64,000 nt of DNA from Hyaloraphidium curvatum (GCA_025558095.1 JAIVFI010000001.1:1068501-1132500), one strand, 5' to 3'. Shown: positions 1-11,149, counted from the first letter of the stretch. Program-made: numbers and translations. Notes: generated by a model not told the origin, from the sequence alone.

Positions 1-35
1 GGCGGAGAGGCTTGAGAGTGACTGCCCCGCCCCAG

Positions 36-653
36 GACCTGACCCACTTTTACCGTCAGTACAAGTCGATTGAGCCTTGGCTGAAGCGCAAGGACGTCAA
101 CACGGTAGGCTTGTCGGCCGTTTTCAAAGGGCTTTGGTAACAGCCCCGTGATTTGTCTTCACAGACCGGGAAGGAGAACCTGCAGTCGATCGAGGACCGG
201 AAGAAGCTCGACGGCCTGTACGAGTGCATCCTGTGCGCGTGCTGCTCCACGTCGTGCCCGTCGTACTGGTGGAGTGGGTTCTTTTTGCGGCCTTGCCTTG
301 TGCCGTTCCTTACCTCCGTGAACCAGACTCGGACGTCTACCTCGGCCCCGCCGTGCTCATGCAGGCTTACCGCTGGATTGCGGACTCGCGTGACCAGTAC
401 GGCCTGGAGCGCCGCGAGGCTCTCCAGAACACCTTCAGCGTGTACCGCTGCCACACGTGCGTTCTGGCAGTTACGGTCCGACCAGCTTGCTGACCGATTC
501 CCCCCCTCCCCCAGCATCATGAACTGTGCTCGGACCTGCCCCAAGGGCTTGAACCCCGGCAAGGCCATTGCGGAGATCAAGCTGCTGATGGCGAAGGTGG
601 GTGAGGCGTCCTCCGGACTGGTAGCACCGCTAACAATCCTTTAGGACGGATAA
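36..653 (+). CDS. SDHB: Succinate dehydrogenase iron-sulfur subunit (SDHB), 5' partial
   Basis: C-terminal part of the complex II iron-sulfur protein of the mitochondrial inner membrane, which passes electrons from FAD to ubiquinone. Exons 36-104, 165-273, 327-456, 515-596 and 645-653, all with GT-AG introns of 47-60 nt; the first base visible is an intron end (CAG at 33-35), so the N-terminus lies outside the window. The [4Fe-4S] cluster motif [11 protein letters not shown] is visible, followed by CPSYWW and [13 protein letters not shown]. The second cysteine cluster, CHTIMNC then [14 protein letters not shown], spans the fourth intron. The last exon adds only Asp-Gly and a stop. Identification is firm. 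It converges on the prolyl-tRNA synthetase gene, 142 bp apart. Confidence 0.95.
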
Positions 654-795
654 ATCAACGGCGGCTTCGGATGCTTTACATCCTGTTTGCCCAAGGGGTG
701 CGCATCTGCCCGTGGCTTGATTCCCATGAAGCGGCTTCGTGTACCTTTCGGGCAATCAGGATGCCATTCCCGACCATCCGCCGTCCACAGTACAT

Positions 796-3432
796 TCAGT
801 AGCTCCGTCCCCACATGGCATATCGCTTCGCGGGATGGTCGCAAGCAAAGCACTTGGTTTGTCCGGGGACTATCGGGTTCTCGGTCGGCTGCGCGAAGGG
901 AATGCACAGGGTCTTGGCTCCCATGGACGGAGCCTTCTCGTCCACGGGCTCATCAGCGGTGGCGCTGCAAAGCGGAGGTTATGGTCAAGCATCCAGATTC
1001 ACCGCGCCGACACCCACGCCCTGGCACTCCGCTCCTTCACGGCGTCTTCGCAGTCAGTGCGTTCGCACCACGGAGTCAGAATCCGGTTCTTGGCATCCAG
1101 GGTCTTGACGAAATTGTCAAAGGTCTCTAGCCGGACAAGGTGCTCGTCCGCCACTTTCTTGGCATCGGAGAACATCTTGGCCTGGATATCTTCCAGCTCC
1201 TTTGCGATGGTGTCGGCGAGCCCGTCCAGTGAAATCTGTTTCTTCTCGCCGCCATATCTCCGCACGGCACGGGTCTCGTTCTTCGCGAGATCGGCAGGAC
1301 CGATTTCAAGGCGGATCGGAACTCCCTGAGGAACTTGTCAGGCTTTAGGAATGTCATAATGGGAGCTGGCACGTACCCTTAGCTCCCAGTGATTGAACTT
1401 GAACCCCGGCGAGTAGTTGTCGCGCATGTCGGCTTTGCTCCGGATGCCGGCCGCCACAAGGATCGCCGCAATCTCCTCTGCCTTGTCGTTGATCCTCTTC
1501 CCGTCCTCGGCGGACGTCTTGACGGTGATGCCAACCGGAACAACGACGACCTGCACCGCAGCAACGCGCGGGGGAAGCACGAGCCCCTTGTCGTCACCGT
1601 GCACCATCACCATGACGCCAAGCGTGCGCGTGGAGAGACCCCAGGAGTTTTGCCACACGTGCACGCGCTGCTTCTGCTCGTTCTCGATCATGATGTCGAA
1701 CATTTTGGCAAAATTCTGGCCCAGGCAGTGCGACGTGGCCCCCTGGATGCCGCGCCCGGTGGCAGGGACGTACGCCTCGGTCGTCGTGGTGTAGAGGCCG
1801 CCGGCAAACTTCTCCTTCTCCGACTTGACTCCCTTGATCACCGGGATGGCCAGGAGCTCCTCGTAAACACGAGCGTAAAGGTCCAGAATCTGGAGCACCT
1901 CCTTGTCGGCCTCTTCCTTGGTGGCAAAGGCGGTGTGGCCCTCTTGCCACAGGAACTCTCGCGTTCGCAGGAAAGGCTCTGGAAAGACGGAAACAGTCAG
2001 ATAATGGTGTTGAGCGAGATCGCAGTGTCAGCGGCGTAAGCTAATCTTCGGGATCAATCAGCCATCGCGACAACAGGGCCTTGCCCACGTAGCGTGGATA
2101 TGAAACCCCGGTCTCCAACACCCGCGCCTCCAGCGAGTACTTACGGGGATGCTTGAACTCCCAACGCACAACGTTGCACCACTGGTTCAGCCGCAGCGGC
2201 AGATCGCGGTGGCTCCGAACCCATTGGGCATAGTAGGGGTACATGACGGTCTCGGAAGTCGGGCGAACAGCGACGGGCTCTGCGAGGTCCGATTGTCCTG
2301 CTTTGGTTACCCAGGCCACCTCAGGGGCGAAGCCTTCGACGTGGTCCTTCTCCTTCTCCAATGCTCGTGCCGAAACAAACATGGGGAAGTAGCAGTCCTC
2401 GACGCCGAGCTTTTCAATTTCGCCCCCGAAGAATTCTGGTGTCGCGAATTCGTTAGCCTTGACACATCATGCACGGTTGAGGAAACCGACTCTGAATCTC
2501 CTTCCAGATCTTGAATGCCCACGGGCGGATGATATAGCAGCCGCTAATGTCGTAGTAGTCGAGCATTTCAGACCGCCGGAGAACCTTGGGGACAACTTAG
2601 TCCCCGTGAGTTCCGGGGGTTGGGCGACAACACACCTGCGAGTACCAGGTCGGCAAATCCTCCTCTTTCTTGGCCTGAATGCCAATCATGACCTCCTTTT
2701 GCCCTTCCGCCTTGTCCGCATCCTCCTTTGCGCCCGCTGGCCAAGAAAAGACCATTAGTAACGCTCCCCCTCCGAAGACGGCGCAATCAGACCTTCCGCA
2801 GCAGCCTTCTTCTCCGCCTTCTTCGGAGCCGGAGCTGCCGCGGCCGACGCCGGGGCGGCGAGGGCACCGAGATCCAGGGTGACCATGTCCAGCGACTGCG
2901 CTTCAAGGAACTTCAGCAAGGAGCCGGCAGCGACGACGATGCTCGAGTCCTTTGCCGGGGTCCGGAACAGCAGCTTCGTGGAAGGCTCCAAAGCCCCAAT
3001 GCTCTGGTCCAACACAACATTAAGCTGCGATTTGTCCTTCAGGTTCAAGACCGAAAACGGCGAGGCTTCGAAGTGGAGAAGTCAGTCAAACCCGGCAGGC
3101 CGCGCCGAGCCCAGCTCACCCTCGTTCTTTCCGACTCCCAAGGTGCTGGAGATGAAGTCCTCGGCGGCCATGCGGGGCTCCTTGGCCTGAATGGCTTTGC
3201 CGACATTCGAGACGGAAAAGTCTGACGACGCGAGAGCCACGACAAGGAAGGCCGGTCCAGACTTCGGTTTAGCGAGCATCGTCTTTGTAAGGGTGAATGA
3301 AGAGGCATCGGCGCCGCTCTCCTTGAGCGCATCGCCCCATTGAGCGATGTTGTCCACGGCGGAGTGGGACTTCAGCTCAAAGTCGAGTGCCAGGCCCTTC
3401 AGGGCGGCCGCCAAAGCCTCGACGTCGGCCAT
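796..3432 (-). CDS. Cytosolic prolyl-tRNA synthetase with N-terminal YbaK-like domain
   Basis: Class II synthetase charging tRNA-Pro. Exons (minus strand) 3432-3120, 3065-2793, 2736-2636, 2584-2491, 2435-2145, 1978-1377, 1325-1018 and 964-796 give 716 residues. About the first 195 residues resemble the YbaK/ProX-like domain found at the N-terminus of yeast-type ProRS ([23 protein letters not shown]). An Ala/Lys linker leads into the catalytic core ([47 protein letters not shown]) and the eukaryotic C-terminal zinc-type tail ending in MWGRSY. Introns are 51-56 nt except one of 166 nt (1979-2144). Whether the extra domain edits cannot be told from sequence. It shares a 343-bp divergent promoter with the RS-rich gene. 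Confidence 0.93.
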
Positions 3433-3775
3433 CGCAGTGTCCTAGGATTCCAGGAGCCGGCAAAGCCAAGCTTCGCGTCTTCGAGAGGGGCTGACCGCGC
3501 GAGAAACGCCTTTTGTTGAGCGTCCTCCTGACGATCGAGCCGCGCCGCTGCACGACTCCCGAGTCCTCATCGCGCCCACCCGCTCCCCAACCGGGCAGAA
3601 GCGGTTGCCCATATCTGGTCGCGTGTGCTTCATTTGTTTTGAGCCTGCTTCGCATTTTCGGGCTCCGCTACCGTCTTGAGGCATCGGAAGGAGCTCTGTG
3701 CAGCGAACCGTCTGCGGACCGAACTGGACATCTGAACATCCGCGGGGTGGCGGGTGCTCGCGGCTTGTTTCCGGA
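3433..3775. promoter_or_regulatory. Divergent intergenic region, ProRS / RS-rich gene
   Basis: This 343-bp gap lies between two outward-facing start codons (3432 minus, 3776 plus) and so must hold both promoters. I see no TATA box or clear repeat. It is typical of the head-to-head arrangement repeated across the window. Confidence 0.5.
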
Positions 3776-4847
3776 ATGGCGACCCCAGGTGGCTCCATCG
3801 CGGAGTACATCGCGGAGCGGAAGAAACATGGCATGACTTGGTTGGTGGAAGTTTGCACCTTCTCCCTACCCTGTCCGAGACGAGCTGGCCCTCAGGGAGC
3901 AATTTCGGGAGCTCAAAGCGAAGCGCGATGATTCGCTTTTCAACGACCGGGAGATGCAGGCCTATCGCAAAGTGCGTGATCGCCTCTTGGCAGGTATTCG
4001 GGGCGCTGACTGTGACAAGCAACTGGACGAGGACAGGAAGAGCAAGATCAAGGAACGGGACGACGAGAAGCGCAAAAAGGAGAAGAAGGAGAAGAAGAAG
4101 GACAGATCGAAGAAGAAGCGGTCGTCCAAGTCGAAGCGGAAGAGGTCATCGTCGGACGACTCCTCGGACTCTTCCAGCACGGACGATTCGGAGGATAGGA
4201 AGCGAAAGAAACGCAGGGAGCGCCGCAGCGCGAGCGAAAGTCGCAGTCGTAGTCGCTCACCGGGTGACGATCGAAAGCGGTCGAAGCGGCGGAACCGCTC
4301 GGAGTCTCGATCCAGATCTCGTTCGCGCGATCGGGACGGACGTCGACGGAGGGACAATGACGACGTCGATCGGCGGAGACACAATAGTCGGCCGGATCGG
4401 GGGCGCTCGGATGACGAGGACCGGGAGTTGTCGCGCAGAGAGCGCGCGGAAGACCCACGGCGCAGTCGGAGCCCTTTGGAACCCCGCCGAAGCCGGAGCC
4501 CCCTGGATTTTCGAAGATCCCCCGCAGAAGAAAATCGGACTCGGGCCGCGGACAATCGCCCGAGCGATGACGAGAGGGTGAGAGGCGTGGTCTTGGGGCT
4601 TCTTCAATGAGCCGAGCTTACTGTTTTCCAGGAGGAGGGCGAGATCGACGATAACCACGCGTCGCCTGAACGCAAGCATCGCCACCATCACCACCGGCGG
4701 CAGCATTCGCACGGCAAGGATCAGTTGCCTGACGATCCGCGGGCTGCAATCTCGATGTCGCGTTTCATGCACGATCTCGGAGGGGAGGACTCTACGTCGG
4801 TGGCCTCTACTGAAGGAGAATCCTCGCGGCGGCATCGTAGACAGTAG
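3776..4847 (+). CDS. RS/SR-rich basic protein, probably splicing-associated
   Basis: Three exons, 3776-3840, 3896-4577 and 4632-4847, encode 320 residues. The short N-terminus (SIAEYIAERKKHG, then WEQFRELKAKRDDSLFNDRE) is followed by a long low-complexity tract of Lys/Glu/Arg and then Ser-Arg dipeptides (about residues 85-230). An acidic-to-His-rich tail contains HRHHHHRRQH and ends SRRHRRQ. RS tracts are typical of nuclear pre-mRNA processing factors, but no RRM or other catalytic domain is present, so the exact role is unknown. The start was chosen because it opens the only frame that joins all three exons. Confidence 0.75.
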
Positions 4848-4956
4848 ATCTCGTGTTCGCCTCAAAACGGAGCACCAACACCTCTTCTGCTGAGACCAAT
4901 TCAAACGTGCCCCTTCGGAAGCTTTCCTGAGCGCCAGCGCCGATCAGGAAAGCGCC

Positions 4957-5905
4957 ATGGAAGTCAATTGGGAGGCCCTCAAGAAGGGCGAGGTGGATCT
5001 GGGCGTACGTGCCGCGGGGGAGGAGGCATTCGCGCTCGCGTGCTCAAACGCGTCGCCGGCGCCAGACGACGATCATGTCGGTCCAGTTTGCCGGAGGAGT
5101 CGTTGTCGGAGCTGATTCGAGGACCACGACGGGATCCTACATCGCAAATCGGTGCGTCGGGCCGTTGCGACGCGCGTGGGCGAGTCCGCGCCTCCTCACC
5201 GCGCAACGCGTCTGCAGGGTCACGGACAAGCTGACGCCCGTGCACGACCGGATATTCGTGTGTCGGAGCGGTTCGGCAGCGGACACGCAGGCCATCTCGG
5301 ACATCGTCCACTACTACCTGCAGATGTACACGTGGGTTCCGTCTCCCGCGCTGCCCACGCAAGCGCCAACCTCCGCACTCCTCAGAGTCGAGCACGGCGA
5401 GCCGCCGCGAGTGGAAATCGCGGCCAACATGTTCCGGCAGCTGATCTACACAAACAAGGACGCGCTGTCCGCGGGCATCATCGTCGGGGGCTGGGACAAG
5501 TACGACGGGGGCAGTGTATGGACCGTGCCGCTGGGAGGGTCGCTTCACAAGCAACCATATTCCATCGGAGGTCGGTCGTCCATTTGTGGCCCGATGACGG
5601 ACCTTTTAACGCCCTTGACGTTTCCAGGCTCTGGGTCGACCTACATTTACGGCTTTTGCGATTCCCAGTACAAGGAGAACATGACGCGTGATGAGTGCAT
5701 CGAGTTTACGAAGAAGGGTGCGTAGTCTGCTCTGCCTGGATCGTGGTGCAGCGCGCTGAAATGCCCCCCAGCTATCGCACTCGCAATCCACCGCGATGGC
5801 TCTTCGGGCGGCTGCATTCGGTTAGCAGTCATCGACAAGGATGGCGTCGAGCGAATCTTCATCCCGGGCAACGAGCTTCCGTACGAGGAGACGCAGAAGT
5901 TTTAG
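4957..5905 (+). CDS. 20S proteasome subunit beta type-6 (beta1, Pre3-like)
   Basis: Catalytic beta1 subunit of the 20S proteasome (caspase-like activity). Six exons: 4957-5004, 5066-5151, 5218-5331, 5386-5570, 5628-5717, 5772-5905; 218 residues. The 16-residue propeptide ends in Gly and is followed by the mature N-terminal nucleophile Thr (GTTIMSVQF); the pro/mature junction coincides with intron 1. Family landmarks include [27 protein letters not shown] and [10 protein letters not shown], and the C-terminal RDGSSGG stretch. Length and residues are normal, so it should be active once processed. Confidence 0.95.
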
Positions 5906-7230
5906 ACGTTGTGCATGTCTCGTAACGAACAAGGACGATACCACCGAACCATTTGCCTTTCGGCTTCCAGCTTTTCTTTGCTTACCACTTCAGCACTTCA
6001 GCATGGTGTCTGGTCCATGCATCGGCTACTTGTGACAATGTCTCCTGTCCAATCTCGAAGTCTTCCCTCTGTTGCCATTAGGCATCAGGCGCATGAGCAG
6101 GTCGATTGGTTTTTTCACCGAATTCAGTCCACAGCACCTTACTCTGACTCACATTAAGGCGTTTTGTGCAGTATTGGTCGCGACGCCGGGCGCGCCCCGG
6201 ACGGGGATATAGTGGGGCTGTATTAGCAAACCGGACTTTCTAACCGATGTCTGACCTAACAACCAGATAGGTGACCCGGCCGTGCTTTGTTTTTGGTGAA
6301 AGACCGTTCCATCCAGGCCATGGCGTTTTTGCAAAGCAGTATTTCGGAGTGTCCGGATTGTGTCCGGAGGCTTTGTAAATACACACACGTGGCGCCGCTT
6401 ACGTGGCGCTCGTCGCAAGAACTACAAAAGCGGCGCCCGGGTGAATCGCCCGCGGACATCATCACCCACAACTCGGCCCCTTTGCTCCCCAGCATAGAGC
6501 GATGCGGGCCCGCAAGCGCAAGAAAAGCTTCCCGGTCGCGCTCTCGCTGTTGGGGGCGCTGTCCTGGTGGGAGCGCGAGCGCCGCGTGTGCCCCGTCCCC
6601 GTCGCCTTCTCACGGCGTCTTTCGACAGTGCCGGTGCCGTCAGGCACAGGAGCCTCATCCACGACGGCCGTGTTCTCGGCTCATTGAGAGAAGTAGGTCT
6701 CACGGGGTCGCGCCGGAACGACACACCGACCTGACCATTCTCCAGCACCCATCTTCTCTTCTTTTTTTCGCTTCTTTCTTTCTGTTACCGGCTGCAACGA
6801 CGGAGGGGCGACGAGCGCACGGGCGCTGCGCGGCGCCGAGGGCCGGAGACCGCCGATCGACTCGAGCTGGACTCCACGTGCATCCTCTTGCACCCCTTGG
6901 CATTGTGCGCAACTGTGGGGCTCGGAGCTCCATCAAGCCTACCTGCATGTGCACTATCCTGCCCGTCGCCCATGGATCTCCAACGTTGCCTTCGTGGTGA
7001 AACAACGTGTGGGTGCAAGCCTGCATTCGCCCTGCGAGCGTGCCGGCCAACGCCTTGCAGATTGATCTGGAGAATTCGTGGGCAGGGAAGGATATCAGGT
7101 GGCAAGTCGTTAATGACAGTAGCCAGAAAACTAGTAGCGGCGTCGAGACCGTCGAGTACGGATTTCAGATGTAGCCGCACTAAGGCTTGCGGGGGCGTTC
7201 CGCCGCCGTTCCCCGCCTCAAACTTACGCA
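5906..7230. other. Gene-poor stretch, no supported gene
   Basis: About 1.3 kb between the proteasome gene and the small HMG-like gene. Open frames here are short or lack protein-like composition and have no splice partners. The region is mixed in GC, with pyrimidine-rich runs near 6740-6790. I see no tRNA, rRNA or transposase. It probably holds the 3' UTR of the proteasome gene and the upstream region of the HMG-like gene. Confidence 0.5.
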
Positions 7231-7592
7231 ATGGTCGGCAGTCGTTTTCTGCAGCGCGCCCCGGGCTCCGCGAGCCGCGCAGCGGGGTCATCTGCCTGGG
7301 GAGCTTCTTTCCGTCTCCGACCGTCTCATCCGCGTTTCCCCCCCCTGCCCGCCAGGCCAAGGCCGCGAGCACCAAGTCGACCCCGCGCAGGAGGGGCCGG
7401 ACTGCCTGGACCGAGTGCGCGTCCCGCGCGCCACCTGCGGCCGGGTGCTCATCCCGCCCACGCAGCTACCTCAAGACCGAAATCCCGCGGCTCAAGAGCG
7501 AGAACCCGGACAAGGTCCACAAGGACCTGATGAGGCTCGCTGGAGAGAACTGGAAGACGGCGCCCGAGAACCCCAACCGCGAGTCGGATTGA
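7231..7592 (+). CDS. Small HMG-box/YABBY-like basic protein
   Basis: A 62-residue model with exons 7231-7233, 7356-7414 and 7466-7592. The first coding exon would be the bare ATG followed by a GTCGGC donor. The product begins MAKAASTKSTPRRRGRTAW and continues YLKTEIPRLKSENPDKVHK, then LMRLAGENWKTAPENPN. This matches the short fungal HMG/YABBY-type helix pattern (L-K-E-x-P-x-h-K-x-x-N-P ... NWKxxPENPN). A nuclear DNA-binding role is likely from the family and basic head. The last exon is split by the outer end of inverted-repeat arm 1 at 7491, so its 3' end is duplicated near 27.3 kb. Exon 3 is secure; the ATG-only exon is inference. Confidence 0.65.
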
Positions 7593-9129
7593 TCCGGCCC
7601 TTTCGCACGGTGGGCTGGCCAGGAAGCGAGGGTGCTCGATCGTCCACTAAGCCCGCATCCTACGCAGCTCTATACCTGCGATACCCACACGGCCGCATGG
7701 ACACGGCCGCCTGTCGGACGAGCGAGGACTATATCGTATCATAACCTGTAACACCACAGCCGATCTGTAACACGAAGCGGACTTCCACCCTACCCGTGTC
7801 TCGCTGGCCGCCACGAAAGTCTTCAACGAGTCCGTCCGATTCGAATCCGCAGAATCCGAGGTCAGCTTGGACTTGCTGCGTGAAAACTGGGCCACCTCAA
7901 GCTTAAGAAGTCCTGTCGAGAACTGGGGAGGGTGCTGGCACAGCTCAAGAGCCTCGGGCGATGTGCCGAAACGGCTTGAGCTCTGCAATCCCGAGTATTG
8001 GTGCCCAGCTGCAATTCAGTTGTTTGGCTTCTTGCAGTCTCTTATCCAGAAGGCGGAATCCGTGGTGCCCGAGGCGGCATGGTCCCGATGCTCCAAACGG
8101 TCGCCAAAACCCCAACCAAGGCCGAAAATGCGCGGTATCGGGTCTTTCAAAGCAGCTGAATCATCAACGTCCGCAGCCGCCTGTCCACCGCGCGGGAATT
8201 CCCGCCCGTGAGCACCACCTCCGTGGAAGCTCCACCAGCCCGGCTTCGCAAACACGCCGGCGACCTCCGGCTCTTCGGTCCGCACCCGGCTGCCCCGGTG
8301 TCCGACTGCCTGCCCCGGGCGGGAGGGACCGCAGGACCCGTCGCTGCGCGCGAGGAACCCGCGGGGAGCGTGCCAACCGGCTCCGGGAGCGGGCGGGCTC
8401 GCCGTGCTGCCGAAGCGGCTGCCGTCGGTGCAGCCGTGAGGGAACAAACGCGGCCGGCCGTGGGAGCCTTCCTGTGGGCGTGTTCCGAGCCCGGTAGTCC
8501 GGGGATGGCGCCGGGCGGGAGAAGCATGCGGACTCGGTCGGGAGCTCGGATACGCCGTCCCGGGAACGCTCGGCGTGCGAAGCTCGCAGCCCGCAAATGC
8601 CGGAAAAAAATGGGGCGGCGGCGCTCGTTGCAGCAGGCGACGGGCGATGGGGAGCGGGGTGCCCGGAGCGGTGACGGTGCGCGTTGGGCCGGAGCCGCGG
8701 TGATTCGACCTCCGAGCCGCCCCGCGGCCTCGAAAGACGTCGATGAGAGCGGCCCGAGTGGAGCCGCCGGCTTAATGCCGCGGGATGGAGAAAACGCAGC
8801 GCGGGTCGACGAGGCGGGTTGGAACTTCGGACGCGCCGTTCCGGGCCCGGCGCCGCCGGCGGCGCGGAGCGCAGAGCGGGGGCGACGCGTCGGCGGTGTG
8901 CGCGGGTGCTCGCGGGCCTCCATCGGCGCGGGCGCCCGCGGGGTGATTGACCCAAACAATGGAGGTGCCTTGGCTGTGCTCGGAGCCGATTTTCAAAGTC
9001 GTCGCCGGGGCTCCGCCGCCCCCGGGCCGGCTGCATCTCGGTCTCGGCTGGCTACCTGCGCGGCGCGGCGGCGATCGGCCGGGAGGGAGGGCGTGGAGGG
9101 GCCGCCGAAGGTTCCCAGCCAGCCACGAC
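7593..9129. other. Long upstream region of the duplicated gene
   Basis: About 1.5 kb with no supported gene. The portion 8200-9100 is extremely GC-rich and open in several frames on both strands. Those frames are shifted or truncated in the other arm by short indels (for example a run of extra bases near 8930), which argues against coding. It presumably holds the 3' UTR of the HMG-like gene and the promoter of the gene at 9246. Confidence 0.5.
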
Positions 9130-9137
9130 TATAAAAG
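9130..9137 (+). promoter_or_regulatory. TATA box upstream of duplicated gene, arm 1
   Basis: TATAAAAG stands alone in a very GC-rich context, 109 bp upstream of the ATG at 9246. The same element is conserved in arm 2. Distances suit a core promoter with a 5' UTR of roughly 80 nt. Confidence 0.7.
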
Positions 9138-9245
9138 GCAGGGGCGCCGGCACTGTTTGGCACAGGCATCAGTGTCATCACACCCCGCCGCCATCGCCGC
9201 CGCCGACGCCGCCTGCTGCCGCTGCATACCCTGACGCTGGCAAGC

Positions 9246-10475
9246 ATGTCGGGCGACGGGCGCTCGCGCATTGGCCGCGCGTTCGACGGTGTGCGCCGCT
9301 TCGTTGCCCGCACCGTGGCCGCGCTCGCCCCGCGCCCGGACGCCCCCGCGCCGGCCGCCCCCGCCTCCTCCCGCAATCCCTGGGCCAAGCTCGCCCCGAT
9401 CGGCGGCCGGATGTCGGCGACGGAGAGCGGCTTCGCCCGAGCGCCGCCGGTCGCCGTGCCGGTCGCCGCTGCCTTCTCCGCCCCCGCACCCCCGGCCCCG
9501 GAGCCCACCCCCTCCCCCGTGGACACTCTCGCCGACACCGGCGCTGCTCCCTGCCCGTGCGCCTCGGCTGTCGCCCTCGCCAAGGAGATGTACTACCTGT
9601 GCGGCGCCGGGCTGTCGCTCGTGCGCCTCATGAGCAAGCTGCGCTGCCACCCGGACGCCGTCCAGGCGCAGCTGGACAAGGAGGTCGCGGCCTACCGGAC
9701 CTACTTGCTACTCAAGAAGGCCGGCGTCTCGGTGCAGGAGGTCGTCGAGCGGGCGGGCTCGCAGGCCGAGGCCGTCAGGCAGCTCGCGCTGCTGGTGGAC
9801 GAGCTGGAGCAACCCGAGCCGGAGCCCGCCGAGCAGGCCGCTGTGCAAGCCCCCAGGGAAGCCGGCGTGCCTGCGACGGAGGGAATGCTCGAGGCTGCCC
9901 AGAAGCCCGAGGACGCCTCCGAGCTCGTCAGCGATGCACCCCTCGTGCAAACCCGCGTGGAAGCCGAGGTGCTCGCTGAGCTCGAGGATGCGGCCGGACC
10001 TCAGAGCCGCAGCCCGTTCCGCATCGGCCAGAGCGCCTTCAACGAGCGCAGGCGGTTCTGGGAGACCATGATCGCCGCCGGGAGCGCTTCGTCCCTCGTG
10101 CAAACCGACTCGGGAGCCTGGGACAGCGCCTCGGAGGACATGCAGCCGGTCGTCGCCCCGCCCGCCGTGCAAGCCCTGGTGGAAGCCGGGGCGGGCGACG
10201 ACAAGCTGTCGGTCTTCAGCTCGGAAGCCGACTCGGACACCCTGAGGGGCAGGTCCTCTGACGACCTGTCCCCGTCGACGCCGACTGCTTCGATGGATGA
10301 CATGCTCATGGGACTGCCGGACGCGGACGCTGTGGAGCCGCATGCCGGCAGCACGGGCGTGGAGGAGGCGGGATGGTCCCAAGGGCCCCGCCACCCCCGC
10401 CCGACCCCATCCCTGGGGAAGCAGTCTTCCTTGAGGCGGTTTGTGCGGTCGCGGGGTGCGCAGAGCGCGCAGTGA
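9246..10475 (+). CDS. Unknown 409-aa Ala/Glu/Pro-rich protein, duplicated copy A
   Basis: Single-exon gene of unknown family lying wholly inside arm 1, preceded by a TATA box. The N-terminus is basic and amphipathic (RAFDGVRRFVARTVAAL). A Pro/Ala linker follows, then a helical region with cysteines (CPCASAVALAKEMYYLCG, LSLVRLMSKLRCH) to about residue 190. The C-terminal half is acidic and disordered, with short repeats of the form (A/L)VQ-x-x-x-EA and a distinct FNERRRFWETM segment. It ends in a basic tail (SLRRFVRSRGAQSAQ). There is no signal peptide or membrane segment. Copy B at 24379-25611 keeps the frame despite roughly twenty substitutions and a one-codon indel, which supports translation. 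Function unknown. Confidence 0.7.
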   Translation: MSGDGRSRIGRAFDGVRRFVARTVAALAPRPDAPAPAAPASSRNPWAKLAPIGGRMSATESGFARAPPVAVPVAAAFSAPAPPAPEPTPSPVDTLADTGAAPCPCASAVALAKEMYYLCGAGLSLVRLMSKLRCHPDAVQAQLDKEVAAYRTYLLLKKAGVSVQEVVERAGSQAEAVRQLALLVDELEQPEPEPAEQAAVQAPREAGVPATEGMLEAAQKPEDASELVSDAPLVQTRVEAEVLAELEDAAGPQSRSPFRIGQSAFNERRRFWETMIAAGSASSLVQTDSGAWDSASEDMQPVVAPPAVQALVEAGAGDDKLSVFSSEADSDTLRGRSSDDLSPSTPTASMDDMLMGLPDADAVEPHAGSTGVEEAGWSQGPRHPRPTPSLGKQSSLRRFVRSRGAQSAQ

Positions 10476-11149
10476 GGGAGGACTTGTGGGGGGCCTGGCG
10501 CGAGATCTGCGCGGCCGGGCACGAGCAGGAGCCCGTCGGCGGACCTCCGCCGCGGGACGCAGATGTCTTCGGACTTCATGGGGATGCCGGGCCTCAAGGC
10601 ACGGCAACACGTCTTCAGCAGAAGCCCCGGCGCGGATCCGCGTCGCCGGGGCGGTCCCGCAAGGACCTGAAGGAAGGAGTCGCGAGGGTAGGCGAGGTTA
10701 TGCGTAGCCGGAAGCTCGGCCGCGGATCCGGGGACTGGCCACCCCCGGGTCTGCGATCGGGTGAATGGCAAAGCCTGCCGAGCAGATCCGAGCGAACGAG
10801 CATGAGCCACAGCATGACATTCGTGTAACATAAATCTGACACAAATCTGACAGTTGCTGACACCTCGCAATCTGCCGAAGCCCAAAGTCCGGTCCCCTTG
10901 CTGATCAAGAAACCGGTCGGTAAACTCAGGCACGGGAACTCGTCCAGAGAATCCGGGGGGGACTTGGGCCTTGCTCGGTGAAGACGCGGGCTGGATGAGG
11001 GGATGAGAAAGCACGGAGGGACAAGGGGCGGTTCGTGGCCGCACGGTAGCACACCCTGTACATTTTCAGATTACATTCCATTTGCTCAGAAAAGACGTCC
11101 GCACCGCCTGGTGCTCGGCATAGCTTAGTCGTTGTTGTCACCGAGCTTG
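10476..11149. other. Intergenic, spans inner end of arm 1
   Basis: The first 360 bases are the remainder of arm 1 (3' flank of copy A). The rest, 10835-11149, is the 3' flank of the phosphoribosyltransferase gene. I see no gene or structured element. Confidence 0.5.

Larger units (their letters stand above)
7491..10834 (+). repeat. Inverted duplication, arm 1 (3.34 kb)
   Basis: Nearly identical, in reverse orientation, to 24003-27349. Identity looks like mid-90s percent by eye, with scattered small indels. The outer boundary is inside the last exon of the HMG-like gene; the inner boundary follows GTAACATAA near 10834. The arm contains the 3' end of that gene, a long GC-rich upstream region, a TATA box and an intact 409-codon gene. 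No terminal repeats, target-site duplications or transposase are visible, so it reads as a segmental inverted duplication rather than a transposon. This arm keeps the whole HMG gene and is probably the source copy. Confidence 0.9.

Noticed and set aside
6287-7000. 237-codon plus-strand frame in the gene-poor stretch
   Set aside because: Its composition changes abruptly, there is no domain and no start context, and it includes pyrimidine-rich runs typical of non-coding sequence.
8208-9134. Long GC-rich open frames on both strands upstream of the duplicated gene, up to 308 codons
   Set aside because: Indels between the two arms shift or truncate them, composition is Ala/Arg/Pro noise, and they overlap each other and the TATA region.
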